DNA from: Bacteroidales bacterium
Lineage (GTDB): Bacteria > Bacteroidota > Bacteroidia > Bacteroidales > UBA932
Direction: 5' to 3'
DNA length: 40,231 nucleotides
Assembly: GCA_017454265.1 (NCBI GenBank)
Contig: JAFTDJ010000057.1
Coordinates: 1 to 40,231 of the forward strand
The notes under the pieces were generated by a model that worked only from the letters and a program-made list of their open reading frames with translations, ran no database searches and was not told the DNA's origin. Numbering within the stretch: position 1 is the stretch's first letter; each line of letters starts with the position of its first letter. A program made the position numbers and the translations under genes. Shown one piece after another: positions 7,115 to 17,900 of the stretch.

Positions 7115-8563
7115 TTACTCGGCTATTGCGGTGATTTCGCAGGATTTTACAACGTATGAAGTTCCGGCGTCGAAACTGTTCCAGCCGCCGAACCAGTACT
7201 TGGTGCTGCCGGAATCCACTGCAAACGGGTCGGGTCCGGCCTGGGTGCCGCGGACTTCACCGTTGTAAAGGAATTCGAAGCGGAGCTTGCCTTCCTCTGG
7301 ACGCAGGCTGATGCCGTAGGTCTTCATGCTCTCAAGTTCCGCCTGGGTGAGGGCGGTGCCGTAGCTGGTGCTCTTGTAGGAGCTTGCGCCGTCGGCCATG
7401 TAGCCGTCCAGACGGGTGCGCTGGTTGCCGCCCAGGGTGAGCTGGTTGTAAATGTTTACCTGGCCCAGAGCCCCGCAGAACCAGAATTCTCCCTTGTTGC
7501 TGAATTTCACTTCTCCCAAGGTGATAACTGCATTGATGTAGCGGTATTCATCCAGGGTGGTGACCCTGCTCTTGGCCCCTCCGCTAATCTTCACGCTGCC
7601 GTCGGAAAGCACCTCGCAGTTGCCCTCGAGCTTGAAATTGATGCCCTGGCTTACGGTGATGCTGCTGGACACGTCGCCAAAGTCGTCGGAAACGGGCTTG
7701 ATGGTGACGGTAGCGCTTTTTTCTGCAAATGAGCCGTTGAAAGGAGCGGATACTTTTACCTGGTTGTCTCCAACCTTCTCCACGGTAATGTCGGCGTTGT
7801 CGCACTCGACCTTCCAGGGCATTGTAGCTTTGACTCCAAGCAGCAGCTCGCCGCCCTTGCGGTCTATTACAGGCTCATCCACGGGAAGGAATTCAAGGCT
7901 CTGGCCCTTCTGGTTCACATCGAAGCTGAACTTCTCGTCGCCTGCGCTCACGGTAACCGTGGTGCTGCGGGTGATGGAATTGTTCTGTGCGGCGATGGCC
8001 TGGATGGTCTTTACGCTGCCGTCGCCGGTGCCGGAGGCCTCGCTGAAACTCAGCCACTGGTCTGCGGAGCGCACTTCCCATGCAAGGTTGGTCTCTACCG
8101 TGAAGGGCAGGGAGTTGCCGGCCGCCTCGAACACGTCGGTCACGGGCTGTACGAAGAGCTTGCCCTTGCGGGACTGGGTTATGAGCACGCTGCGGGCAGG
8201 CAGCTTCTTGTCGTCGTCCTGGATGGTGAGGGTTACGCTGCGGTCTGCATAATCGGGGTTGGCGGCAGCCGTAATAACTATGTCCTCGCTCAGGCTGGAA
8301 AGGGCGCTGGAAGCTGGAGACACTTTGATCCACTCGGCTTTTTCCCATCCGCTGATGTTCCAGGGGGTGGTGGACGCAATGCTGAAGGATACCGACTGCG
8401 GTTTCTCTCCCTGGATGGTGTATGCGTCCAGGGCGTCGCATTCCAGCTTAAGGGAAGCGGCGGCCTTTTCGGGAGTCATCTGTGTATCCACATAGAACTG
8501 CTGGCAGGAAACTGCAAAGAGTCCGGCGCACAGACTTGCGATAATCTTGACTATGGTTTTCAT
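7115..8563 (-). CDS. BACON-domain lipoprotein, probable surface glycan-binding protein
   Basis: 482 residues; signal peptide and lipobox FAVSC. Three BACON-type repeats are visible: STTPWNIS with AEWIKVSP and VTLTIQDDDK; ETNLAWEVRS with DQWLSFSEASGTGDGSV; and ATMPWKVEC. The C-terminal part (about residues 310-482) is distinct, starting near EGNCEVLSDGSVKISGG, and contains EFWFCGALGQ and KYWFGGWNSF. It shares its overall plan with the next gene (5570-7111), with a related but diverged C-terminal domain. It follows the second SusD by 29 bases, the standard place for surface glycan-binding proteins. Ligand not known. Confidence 0.85.
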   Translation of the reverse strand: MKTIVKIIASLCAGLFAVSCQQFYVDTQMTPEKAAASLKLECDALDAYTIQGEKPQSVSFSIASTTPWNISGWEKAEWIKVSPASSALSSLSEDIVITAAANPDYADRSVTLTIQDDDKKLPARSVLITQSRKGKLFVQPVTDVFEAAGNSLPFTVETNLAWEVRSADQWLSFSEASGTGDGSVKTIQAIAAQNNSITRSTTVTVSAGDEKFSFDVNQKGQSLEFLPVDEPVIDRKGGELLLGVKATMPWKVECDNADITVEKVGDNQVKVSAPFNGSFAEKSATVTIKPVSDDFGDVSSSITVSQGINFKLEGNCEVLSDGSVKISGGAKSRVTTLDEYRYINAVITLGEVKFSNKGEFWFCGALGQVNIYNQLTLGGNQRTRLDGYMADGASSYKSTSYGTALTQAELESMKTYGISLRPEEGKLRFEFLYNGEVRGTQAGPDPFAVDSGSTKYWFGGWNSFDAGTSYVVKSCEITAIAE

Positions 8564-8592
8564 ATGCTATTGTATTTATTTCGGTTAAACTG

Positions 8593-10293
8593 CTACCAAC
8601 CGCTGTTCTGCGGATTGAGGTTAGTATTGCAGAAGAGTTCCTTCTGGGGGATGGGGTAGAGGTTCATGCGGTCTGCCCAGGTACGGCGTTCCACCATCTG
8701 GCGGCTGTACTCGTAGTTTCCGCCCACGCGCAGTATCTGTACCCCGTCTATCTGAGCCTGCGTAGAGGCTCCGATCTGCCAGCGGCGTACATCCCAGAAA
8801 CGGTGGTCTTCGAAGGCGAATTCCACTCTCCATTCCCTTTGTACCGCAGCTTTGAAGGCGTCGTAGCCGTTCACGGTTACTGCCGGCATTCCGGCATTCG
8901 TGCGTACCTGGTTGAGGGCCTCACGTGCACTGAGGTGCAGCGTGCCGTCGGTGCGGTCGGGGTCGCGGAAGTATTCGTTGGCAGCTTCTGCGTAACTGAG
9001 GAGCGCCTCTGCATAGCGATAAACTATCCAGCTGTGCTGGCAGGAGACCTCCGCTTCGGGGGTGAAGCTGGTGAGCTCCTGAACGTGCTTGCGAAGGTAG
9101 TAGCCGGTGGGGCTGCCAAGGTCGGCACGGGTTGCAGAGTAGTCTGCGCCGCCCACGAAAGTCTCTATCGTACTGCCCTTGAAGGTCATTCCGTTGGCCA
9201 GGATGGAGCGCGCAAAGCGGGGGTCGCGGCCCTCGTAGGGATTGCTCACGTCGAAGGCCGGGTCTGCCGTCTCCCATCCGTTTGCTCCGAGCGTAATGTC
9301 GTAGCCTCCGGCAGTCTGGAAAGCGTCTACCAGGTTCTGGGTGGGATATGTTCCCGACATATAGGTGCGCTTGCCCTCCGTGAAGCGTACGGGAAAGTTG
9401 TAGCGTTCGAAGCTCTGGCTGGCGGAGCGTCTTGCGGCCAGGATAACCTCAGGGGAGGCGAACCATTTGTCCTGAGTGTCGGCGCTGCCCTGGTACAGGG
9501 CCGGATCGAGCCTGTAGAGGCCTGAATCTATTATGTCCAGTGCTGCCTTTGCAGCCTCCTGCCACTTGGCCGCATCTGCTGCGCCGTTGTGCAGGGGACT
9601 GGCGGCGTAGAGCAGGGCTTTGGCCTTGACTGCCATTGCGAATCCCTTGGTCACGCGGCCGTACTCGTCGTCGAGCATGCCTATGTAAGTCGTGGGCAGG
9701 TTCGCGGCGCACTCGTCGCACTCTTCTACGATGTATTTGATTACGTCGTTGAAGGGGGTCTTTTCTATGGAGTTGGCCTCTTCTATGCTGAGCATCTTCA
9801 TGGGTACGGGTATGTCGCCGTAGCGGCGTGCCAGCTCAAAGAGGTAGTAGGCCTTGAGCAGCCGTGCCTCGTACGGATAGTACTTGAGATGCTCAAGCCA
9901 CTGGGAATATTTTACGTCGTAGCGGTACTTGGAGATGTCTATGGTCTGGATGGACTCTAGGAACTCCCAGGTGCTGCGTATGGCGTTGTAGAGGCTCCAT
10001 TGGGTATCTACCGTGGAAAGGGCGGACCAGTTGCCGTTTCCGTAACGCTGTACGGTGGCGGAAGGGTCGCCGAATTCGGCGTCGTCGCAGCCGCATTCGC
10101 GCATTGCGTCGCTCACGGCCACGATGTCCTTTCCGGGCATATATCCGTAGATGTTGGTAAGCATCCTCTGGATATATGAGTAGTTCTGGTACATATTCTC
10201 CCGGCTGTTCAGAGAGGAGGTCTCGTCGAAATCCAGGAAGGTGCAGCCTGCTGCGAGCAGTGCGGCGGAAATAAGGATAAATATCTTTTTCAT
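8593..10293 (-). CDS. SusD/RagB-family nutrient-binding lipoprotein (pair 2)
   Basis: 566 residues. Signal peptide ends at lipobox LAAGC, followed by the usual SusD start (FLDFDETSSLNSRENMY). Helical TPR-like segments include YPYEARLLKAYYLFELARRYGDIPVP and, near the C-terminus, SYAEAANEYFRDP, RTNAGMPAV and an ERRTWADRMNLYPIPQKE segment, all typical of the family. SusD proteins form the lid on a SusC porin and capture oligosaccharides. It lies 13 bases downstream of its SusC partner and precedes the BACON proteins. Confidence 0.93.
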   Translation of the reverse strand: MKKIFILISAALLAAGCTFLDFDETSSLNSRENMYQNYSYIQRMLTNIYGYMPGKDIVAVSDAMRECGCDDAEFGDPSATVQRYGNGNWSALSTVDTQWSLYNAIRSTWEFLESIQTIDISKYRYDVKYSQWLEHLKYYPYEARLLKAYYLFELARRYGDIPVPMKMLSIEEANSIEKTPFNDVIKYIVEECDECAANLPTTYIGMLDDEYGRVTKGFAMAVKAKALLYAASPLHNGAADAAKWQEAAKAALDIIDSGLYRLDPALYQGSADTQDKWFASPEVILAARRSASQSFERYNFPVRFTEGKRTYMSGTYPTQNLVDAFQTAGGYDITLGANGWETADPAFDVSNPYEGRDPRFARSILANGMTFKGSTIETFVGGADYSATRADLGSPTGYYLRKHVQELTSFTPEAEVSCQHSWIVYRYAEALLSYAEAANEYFRDPDRTDGTLHLSAREALNQVRTNAGMPAVTVNGYDAFKAAVQREWRVEFAFEDHRFWDVRRWQIGASTQAQIDGVQILRVGGNYEYSRQMVERRTWADRMNLYPIPQKELFCNTNLNPQNSGW

Positions 10294-10306
10294 TGCATTT
10301 CCCGGT

Positions 10307-13018
10307 TTAGAAGTTGAACTTTACGCTTCCCCAGAATACCCGGGTGGAAGGATACACGGCTCCCAGTTGCTCGGGGTCGGCAAACTGTATGTTGTCGAGG
10401 CTGAAGAGATTGGTACCGTTGACTGATATGGTGGCGTCGCACAGTTTAAGCACTTTCCTGGAAATGGTATAGGAGATTCCCGCGTTTCTCAGCTTGATGA
10501 ACGAACCGTCGCGGTACCACAGGGAATTGCTGCGGTAGTTGTTGTCTCCTTCCAGGGTTGTGAGACGCGGCATGGTGGCCCTGTCGGCCGTTTCCGGCGT
10601 CCAGGGAATTTCGCGGCTCAGGAAAGTGTCCGAGATAGTGCTGTTGCCTGTAAGAGGCTGATACAGAGGGGAGTCAAGCAGGCTCACCGTAACGCCGGTG
10701 ACGCCCTGGAAGTCTGCGAAGATCTTGAATCCTTTGTACTCCAGGTGCAGGCCGAATCCGAACTCCAGCAGCGGAGTGCTGCTTCCGAACATCTTCACTA
10801 CGTCCTGGCTGTCTATTATGCCGTCCCCGTTCTGGTCGCGGTACTTAAGGTCGCCGGGGCGCACGTCGCCGAAGGTCTGGCGGGGCGAATTGTTGATTTC
10901 CAGCTGGTTCTGGAAGATGCCTATCACCTCGAGGCCGTAGCGCTGCCCCACCGGATTGCCCTTGTGGTAGAGGTAGTCGTATGCCTGATAGGCCTGTCCG
11001 TCGTCTATGACCTTGCTGAACAGCCAGCCTCCGTTGGCGTACAGTCCGTAGTTGAAGTCACCGATCTTGTCGTCCCAGGCAAGGGCGGCGTCGAAGCCTG
11101 CGTAACGGTACTCTCCCAAACTCTGCTCGTTCATTCCGATACCGATGACCTCGGATACGTTGGACGGGGAGATGAGGATGTTGCTGCGCTGCTCAAGGAA
11201 CCCGTCCACACTGGCACTCAGGCGATTGCGCAGGAGTTTGGTTTCTACGCCCAGAGTGGCTTTGTTGGAACGTTCGGGAGCCAGGGTGAGGGCGGCCATG
11301 TCGCCTTCTGCACGTCCGGAATAGCTGGTGGGATTGTCTCCCGCGCCAAAGTAATAGCTGTGGCCGTTGCTGGAGCCGTAGGCCTGGCGCCAGAGTTCGT
11401 GCTCCAGGTCTTCGTCTGAGCCGGAAAGTCCCCACGAAGCCGCCACCTTTACGTAGGGCTCATTGGAAACGATGGCGCCCACGCTCACTGCCGGATAAAG
11501 GTTGAAGCGCTTTCCGGGCTGCAGGTATGCGGAACCGGCGTAGTTGAGAACTGCGTCGGCAAAGATACGCTCGTTCCAGTTCCAGCTTGCCGTGGCAAAG
11601 ATTTCCTGGGTCTTGGAAGAGGCGTTGCGCTCATTTTCCACCCAGGAGCGCTGGCGGTAGCCGACGTGGGTCTCGAAGTGGTTCTTGCCGAAGTCGCGCT
11701 GCCAGTTCAGCCGTCCCTGGATCTCGGCCTTCATCTGCAGGCTGCTGAACCAGTGGCTGAAATCTACTGTCTTGGAGTTGGTGCCGTAGTACTTGAGGGA
11801 GCCTCCGACGAGTTCGGCATACTGGAACTCCTTCTGTGCCACCTCTGTGAGTTTGCCGATGTAGTCGAAAGCTACGGAAGCATCTGCACTGAGTCCCGGG
11901 AGAAGCCCTCCGAGGTCCTGGCGCAGGTCCAGGTTGGCGAGCACTTTGGTGTTGGAATACTGGTGCTGGCCGCTCTCCTGGAACAGGGCCACTGGGTTGT
12001 TGTTGCCGAAGATGGAAGACCCTCCGTAGGTGCCGTCTGCGTGCTTGATGGGGAAGGCTGCTGCCGGAATGCGGTAGAGCAGCTTCTCCATAGCGTTGCT
12101 GCTGCGCATGAAGTACGGCTTGTTGCTCTCCGACAGCCGGGCCATCACACCTATCTTCATGGCGGTCGTCCTGGTGATGTTCACATCGACGTTGGCCCTG
12201 ATCCCCAGGCGGTTGTCGTAAACGTGCCCGTTGTAGCGGTCGTCGCTGGAAGGAGTTACGAACATAGCGTTGTCCTTGAGGTAGTCAACTGAGGTGAAGT
12301 AACGGAAGTTCATGTTGCCTCCGGAGAAGGTGAACTCCGCGCGATGTTTGTCCCCGTGGTCACGGAAAATCTGGTTCCACCAGTCCACGTTGGGGTATGC
12401 GTACGGGTCGGAGTTGTTGTAGAAGCCGTTCAGCTCCTCGTTGGTGTAACGGGGGGCCAGTCCGTCCAGGGCGCGTGCCTGGTTCATATAGTACGCATAA
12501 GTGTAGGAATCGGAGAATTCGGGATTCCGGAACGCGGTGGCAAAACCATATTGGTACTTTGCAGTCACGTGCAACGGGGAGGCCGTGCCGCGTTTGGTGG
12601 TGATCATCACCACTCCGTTGGCACCCTTGACTCCGTAAATGGCTGCGGCTACCGCATCTTTGAGTATGGAGACGGATTCGATTTCCACGCCTGTGAGGTC
12701 GTTCAGGTCTCGCGGGTATCCGTCAACCAGCACCAGCGGGCTGTGCCCGTGGAGCCGGAGCTTGGACTGGTTGTCTTCGCTGCGGCCGGAACCCTGCTTC
12801 ACCAGGAGGCCCGAGAACTGGCCGTACAGCGCCTTTGCAATATCAACTTCCGGGCTTTTCTGGAAGACTGCATCGTCCAAAGATGCGCTCGTGGCGGCCC
12901 GCACGTGGTAAGGATTGCCGAGTATGATGGAATCCAGCTGCGAGGCGGTTTCCTGGGCTGCGGCGAACGTGCAGACCAGAAGAAGCGGAAGGATTATGTA
13001 TGTAGATAATTTTTTCAT
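10307..13018 (-). CDS. SusC/RagA-family TonB-dependent transporter without N-terminal carboxypeptidase-like domain (pair 2)
   Basis: Outer-membrane oligosaccharide importer of 903 residues from the ATG at 13018, chosen because it gives a clean signal peptide (MKKLSTYIILPLLLVC then AAAQ); an in-frame ATG at 13030 is an alternative. The plug domain carries the SusC signature region LVLVDGYPRDLNDLTGVEIE, SILKDAVAAAIYGVKGANGV and MITTKRG, then a long beta-barrel ending in SVKFNF. Most SusC proteins have an extra carboxypeptidase-regulatory-like domain before the plug, as the first SusC here does; this one goes almost straight from signal peptide to plug. It begins 19 bases after SusD 1 and is followed by its own SusD after 13 bases. 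Confidence 0.92.
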   Translation of the reverse strand: MKKLSTYIILPLLLVCTFAAAQETASQLDSIILGNPYHVRAATSASLDDAVFQKSPEVDIAKALYGQFSGLLVKQGSGRSEDNQSKLRLHGHSPLVLVDGYPRDLNDLTGVEIESVSILKDAVAAAIYGVKGANGVVMITTKRGTASPLHVTAKYQYGFATAFRNPEFSDSYTYAYYMNQARALDGLAPRYTNEELNGFYNNSDPYAYPNVDWWNQIFRDHGDKHRAEFTFSGGNMNFRYFTSVDYLKDNAMFVTPSSDDRYNGHVYDNRLGIRANVDVNITRTTAMKIGVMARLSESNKPYFMRSSNAMEKLLYRIPAAAFPIKHADGTYGGSSIFGNNNPVALFQESGQHQYSNTKVLANLDLRQDLGGLLPGLSADASVAFDYIGKLTEVAQKEFQYAELVGGSLKYYGTNSKTVDFSHWFSSLQMKAEIQGRLNWQRDFGKNHFETHVGYRQRSWVENERNASSKTQEIFATASWNWNERIFADAVLNYAGSAYLQPGKRFNLYPAVSVGAIVSNEPYVKVAASWGLSGSDEDLEHELWRQAYGSSNGHSYYFGAGDNPTSYSGRAEGDMAALTLAPERSNKATLGVETKLLRNRLSASVDGFLEQRSNILISPSNVSEVIGIGMNEQSLGEYRYAGFDAALAWDDKIGDFNYGLYANGGWLFSKVIDDGQAYQAYDYLYHKGNPVGQRYGLEVIGIFQNQLEINNSPRQTFGDVRPGDLKYRDQNGDGIIDSQDVVKMFGSSTPLLEFGFGLHLEYKGFKIFADFQGVTGVTVSLLDSPLYQPLTGNSTISDTFLSREIPWTPETADRATMPRLTTLEGDNNYRSNSLWYRDGSFIKLRNAGISYTISRKVLKLCDATISVNGTNLFSLDNIQFADPEQLGAVYPSTRVFWGSVKFNF

Positions 13019-13037
13019 ATTCGGGTACATTTAAATA

Positions 13038-14918
13038 TTACCAACCCGGATTCTGAGTCATTCCGTAGCCTTTGTTGATTTCAACGGCGGGAATGGGGGC
13101 GAGATACCATTTGGTGTCCCAGCTGTTGTACCATACTCTTGGAGGATAAGCATCCTTGAGCTTGTAGGTAAAGCTGGTGGCGTTCTTCTGCTTGTTGCCG
13201 GTGACTTCCAGACCCTGGAGCTTGGTTGTAAATGCGCCGGTAAGTCCCCAGCGTACCATATCGAACCAACGCACTTCCTCGAATCCGAACTCGAGGTCTC
13301 GCTCCAGCAGGACCGCTTCCCGGAACTGTTCCTTGCTCATACCTTCTGCAATGGCGGGAAGGCCTACGCGGGCGCGTACTGCGTTTACCCACGAATAAGC
13401 TTCAGCAGAGGGACCTCCGTCGGCCTCGTTGTATGCCTCGGCGGCGTTAAGCAGCACTTCTGCAAGACGCATAAGGCACCAGTGGGGAGCCACGTTGCGG
13501 TCTGCCTCGGTCTGGTAGATGAACTTCATCTGCAGGAAGCCGCTGTTGCCGTCCTGGAAGTTGGGGCTCTTGGCGTTCACGTAGTTTGCGCCCACTACGC
13601 CGTTCTTCCAGAGGTCTCCGGGAACGCAGAGGTTCTCGTACAGGCGGGGGTCGCGGGTCTCCGTGAAGGTGGCGTTGTCCACTTTGAGGTCACCTGCAGG
13701 GTCGCTCTTGAAGAAGGGCTGGCGGTCTGCTCCGGCGGCGGAAGGATGGTCCCAGTCGAAGTCGGCGGGGAAGGGGGTGCCGTCGGCGTAAGGGAAGCGG
13801 TTTACCCAGTTGAGGGTGCCGCTGCAGCCGAAGTCGTCCTGCAGCTTCATGTTCTTGTTGTGATAGCTGCTGCTGTTGCTCTTGCGGGTGGAGATAATGG
13901 TCTCGGTCGTGCCGCGGTCTCGGTAAGACTTCCTGTATGCAAGGCGGTAGTCCGCAGGCTGGCAGAACGTCGTGCCCGTAACCGGATCGACTCCCGTGGG
14001 CACTGCACTCACAAGCGAGTAGAAACCTCCTGTGCCCCAGGCGCCCATGAATTCGTCTGCCGCCTTCTTGGCCGAGGCCCACAGGGAGGCGTCGTATTTC
14101 TCGCCGTAGCTAACGTACTTGCCCATATTGTCCCAGTCTGCGGCATCTGCGTGCCAGGGCGTGTTGGAGTTGAAGGTGGGAGATGCTGCAAAGCAGAGTA
14201 TGCGAAGCTTGAGGCCCAGGGCGGCAGCCTTGGTAAGACGTCCGTCCTCCGCTCCGGTTACGTACCAGGGAAGGTCCGGCGCCGCTTCGTCGCACAGTTC
14301 CACGATGTAGTCTATGGTCTCCTTGAATGTGTTGCGGGGATACACCATCTTCTCGTCGGTCTGTACAGCGTGCTTGAGCAGGGGAACTCCTCCCAGGTAG
14401 CGTACCATATTGGCGTAGCCTATAGCTATGCACATCTTCGCCTCGGCCTTTTTGCGTGCGAGCTGTACCGGGTCGGGGTCGGGAATGCGGTCGGCGTTCT
14501 CCAGGAAGAGCCAGCCGTAACGGATGGCAGTGTAGTCTTTCTCGCTGCCGAAGCGGTAGGTCTCCCCGCCTGCCCCGTCACCGGAAATATTGGCGCCGAG
14601 AGCGCCTGTGTAGTACAAGTCGTTGGGGCCGTCTCCCTCTGTGTGCTTGTTGGATACAAAGTGATCCGTGATGGATTCGAGGATGTCTGAACCCATCTTG
14701 CTGTCCCAATCTGTTATGAGACCGTACGGAAGATTGTAATATGCGGTAGCCAGCACCTTGTCTGCGTCTTTGAGGGTTGCAAACAGGGTGTCCAGCGTGG
14801 CGCCGGATGTCTCGGGAGCCTTGCTCAGGCCCTCGTCACCGAGTTTGAGGCTTTCACAAGCGGCCGAACCCGCGACAGTCATCGCGAGGATGGCGAATAT
14901 CTGGATAAATCTTTTCAT
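13038..14918 (-). CDS. SusD/RagB-family nutrient-binding lipoprotein (pair 1)
   Basis: 626 residues. Signal peptide with lipobox GSAAC, mature N-terminus ESLKLGDEGLS. Family landmarks include AKMCIAIGYANMVRYLGGVPLLK, NAAEAYNEADGG, VNAVRARVGLPAI and LERDLEFGFEEVRWFDMVRWG, with a final YLAPIPAVEINKGYGMTQNPGW typical of SusD C-termini. It forms the cap of the transporter encoded 12 bases upstream. The two SusD proteins here are only distantly alike, so the pairs likely take different oligosaccharides or sizes. Confidence 0.93.
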   Translation of the reverse strand: MKRFIQIFAILAMTVAGSAACESLKLGDEGLSKAPETSGATLDTLFATLKDADKVLATAYYNLPYGLITDWDSKMGSDILESITDHFVSNKHTEGDGPNDLYYTGALGANISGDGAGGETYRFGSEKDYTAIRYGWLFLENADRIPDPDPVQLARKKAEAKMCIAIGYANMVRYLGGVPLLKHAVQTDEKMVYPRNTFKETIDYIVELCDEAAPDLPWYVTGAEDGRLTKAAALGLKLRILCFAASPTFNSNTPWHADAADWDNMGKYVSYGEKYDASLWASAKKAADEFMGAWGTGGFYSLVSAVPTGVDPVTGTTFCQPADYRLAYRKSYRDRGTTETIISTRKSNSSSYHNKNMKLQDDFGCSGTLNWVNRFPYADGTPFPADFDWDHPSAAGADRQPFFKSDPAGDLKVDNATFTETRDPRLYENLCVPGDLWKNGVVGANYVNAKSPNFQDGNSGFLQMKFIYQTEADRNVAPHWCLMRLAEVLLNAAEAYNEADGGPSAEAYSWVNAVRARVGLPAIAEGMSKEQFREAVLLERDLEFGFEEVRWFDMVRWGLTGAFTTKLQGLEVTGNKQKNATSFTYKLKDAYPPRVWYNSWDTKWYLAPIPAVEINKGYGMTQNPGW

Positions 14919-14930
14919 TGTGAGCCTGGT

Positions 14931-17900
14931 TTAGAAGTTGATGTTGAGGGCTATGTTGTAAGTCTTCACGAGAGGGTAGGTACCGTCGGAGTCGCTGGAC
15001 TTGGCCTCCGGATCCTGCAAGGTCATCTTGGAGAATGTGAGGAGGTTGTAGCCTGTGAACATTATTCCCACCGAGCCTATGCCCAGCTTGTCGAAGAACT
15101 TGTTGCGCCCGAAGGTGTAGCCGAAGCTGGCGCTCTTGAGGCGCAGGTAGCTGGCGTCTACGACCCACAGGGTGCTGTTTTCGGAGTTCCAGGGATAGTT
15201 GGTCTTGGTGAAGCGGGGAAGAGTTCCGTCTTCGCGCCCGGGGGCCCAGGGATTGTCGTTGTCTATCCAGCTGTTCTCTGCGAATATCTGAAGCAGTCCG
15301 CGGTGTCCCGAGTTGGTGAACGGTATGCGGTAGTCGGCGTTCCATACGCGGTTCACGTTGGTAGCCGCGAGCCAGTTGAGGCTCAGGTTGAAGCCCCTCC
15401 AGTTGAATTTCCAGTTGGAACCGAATACGTACTCCGGGCGGTCGGGATAGCCGGTGTACATTTTATCCAGGCCGTCCACCTTTCCGTCGGGAACGGGATT
15501 GCCGTTCTCGTCGAGCGCACCGCCTATGTCCTTGTACTTGCAGTCACCGGGATACACGGTGGTGGAAGGCTGCGGCAGCTCTGGCTTGAGGCGCTGGACA
15601 CCGTTTTCGTCGATGTAGAAGTCGTCTTTCTGGTACAGGCCGTCGTAGATGTACAGGAGGTGCCTGTTGGTCGGACCGCCGGTCTGAGCCTGGTAAGGCA
15701 TTGCGGGTGTAACCTCGTCCATGTTCACTATAGTGTTGCGGGCGAAGGTCACGTTGGCGTCTATGTCGTAGTAAAACTCGCCGATATGGTCTCTCCAGCC
15801 CACTTCCACTTCGTAACCCCTGTTTATCACTTCTCCGAGGTTCATATTGGGAACGCTGGTGGCGATGATGCCGGGTAGCGAGCGGGGCGAGATAAGGATG
15901 CCGGTGCGGTCTTCCCAGAACAGGTCTCCGCTGAAGTGGAGGCGCTTGCGGAACATGTCGAAATCTACACCCACGTTGGCTTTGAGTGCGGTTTCCCAGG
16001 TTACGCCGAGGTTGCCGGGAGTGCCCATGGCATAGCGGGGCACGCCGCTGGAGCCTGCGTCTCCGAAGTAGTAGGAGCCGTCCTCGTTCCATACGCCCTC
16101 CATATACATGAAACGGGCGGAGCTGCCGAGGTCGTTACCCACCTTACCTACTGAAGCGCGCAGCTTGAGGTAATCCATCCAGCTTGCCTTCTTGGCCCAG
16201 GGCTCTTCCGAGATGACCCATCCCAGGGAGATGGAGGGGAAGAAACCGTAGCGGGTCTTGCCTGGAGCGAAGTTCTCGCTTCCGTTGTAGCCGGCGCTCA
16301 CGTCCACAAGGTACTTGTCCATATAGCTGTAGGTGGCGCGTCCCACCCAGCCCACGTAACCGCGGGGCAGCCAGGTATAGTAGCTAGGGTAGTAGTCGCG
16401 GCTCTGGTTGTAGAGCAGCAGTCCGCTCACGTAGTGCCGTCCGCCGAACTTGCGGGCGTAGTCGAGGCGGGCCTCAAGGTACCAGGCCTTGTCGTCGTCT
16501 GAAGACTCGCTGTAGCTCAGTGGAGCGTTGCTGCCGGTAACCACATAGACATAGCTCTTGTCGAAGTCGGGATCGTTGATGGCCAGGCCGGAATCGTCGG
16601 CCCAGGACGCATATTCGAAAGTATAATGCAGGCCGCTGCCGCCGGTGTGCTTCTTGGTTATCTGCATGGAGGTGTCGTAACTTCCCTTGATGCCTGCGCT
16701 GAGGCCTTCGGTGATGAAGTCGAGCCTCTGGGTGAGGGTGACGTCCATGCCCAGGGTAGTCTTGTACTTGTTGGTATAGCCGGTCCAATAGTAGTATTCC
16801 CAGCCGTTCCACTTGGTGAGTCCGGAAGGGAGGGCGCTGGTGGATACGCTCGTGAAGGGCATTCCTTCGAGCACTCCGGGGCTTCCTACCGGGTGGGCCC
16901 AGAGCATCGTGAGGGTCCATATATTGTCCCTGTCTGTGTAGGGAGCCTGCGTGTCGCCTATGACTCCGCTGATGTTGAACTTCATGTCGGTGGTCTCCGT
17001 GAGCTTGAAGTCCAGGTTCGCGCGGTAGTTGTAACGGTTGTAGGCGTAGTTGTTGTTGTAAGTGACACCGGGAATCTGCTTTAGCAGACCGTTCTGGTAC
17101 ATGAAGCCCATGGAAACGAAGTAGCGCACTTTGTCGGAGCCGCCTGAGATGTTGATATTGTTCTTGGTCTGCAGGAAGGCCTTGCGGAACATCTCTTCGT
17201 TCCAGTTTGTACTGGGGAACATGATGGGGTCTGAGCCCGTGCGGTAGGCTTCGATTGCCTCAGGGGTGAAGTACAGCCCCTTGTCGGTCTTGCCGTCGTT
17301 CCACTGGTAAACATTGTAATAGCGGGCAAAGTCGTAGCCGGAGCTTTGCTTGATGTAAGACAGCGGTACCTGGGCGCCGGTGATGGAACTGACGGAAATC
17401 TTGGGTTTGCCGGCGTCGCCGCGCTTGGTGGTGACGATAATCACACCGTTGGCGCCTCGCACACCGAACACGGCGGTAGATGCTGCGTCTTTGAGGATGG
17501 ACAGGCTCTCGATTTCGTTTGGATCGACCGTGTTGATAGGACGCTCGACTCCGTCAACGAGGATGAGAGGGGTTGATGCACTCTCGCTCAGCGAACTCAC
17601 GCCTCGGATGTAAATCTTGGCGTAGTCCTCACCGGGCTGGCCGGTCTCCTGGACCGTCGAAACACCCGGCATCTGGCCGGCGAGCACGTTGGTAACGTCG
17701 GCTACAGGCGCTTTTACAAGAGCTTTCGCGTCGATGGTGGTAAGGGCTCCGGTTACCGTTGCCCTCTTCTGCGTACCGTAAGCGACGACTACCGTAGCTT
17801 CCAGAGACTCGGAATCCTCCTCGAGAATAATCACGATATCGCTTTGCTTCCCGACCTTTACCTCTTTGGAGACATAGCCCAGGGAAGCTGCTACGAGGAC

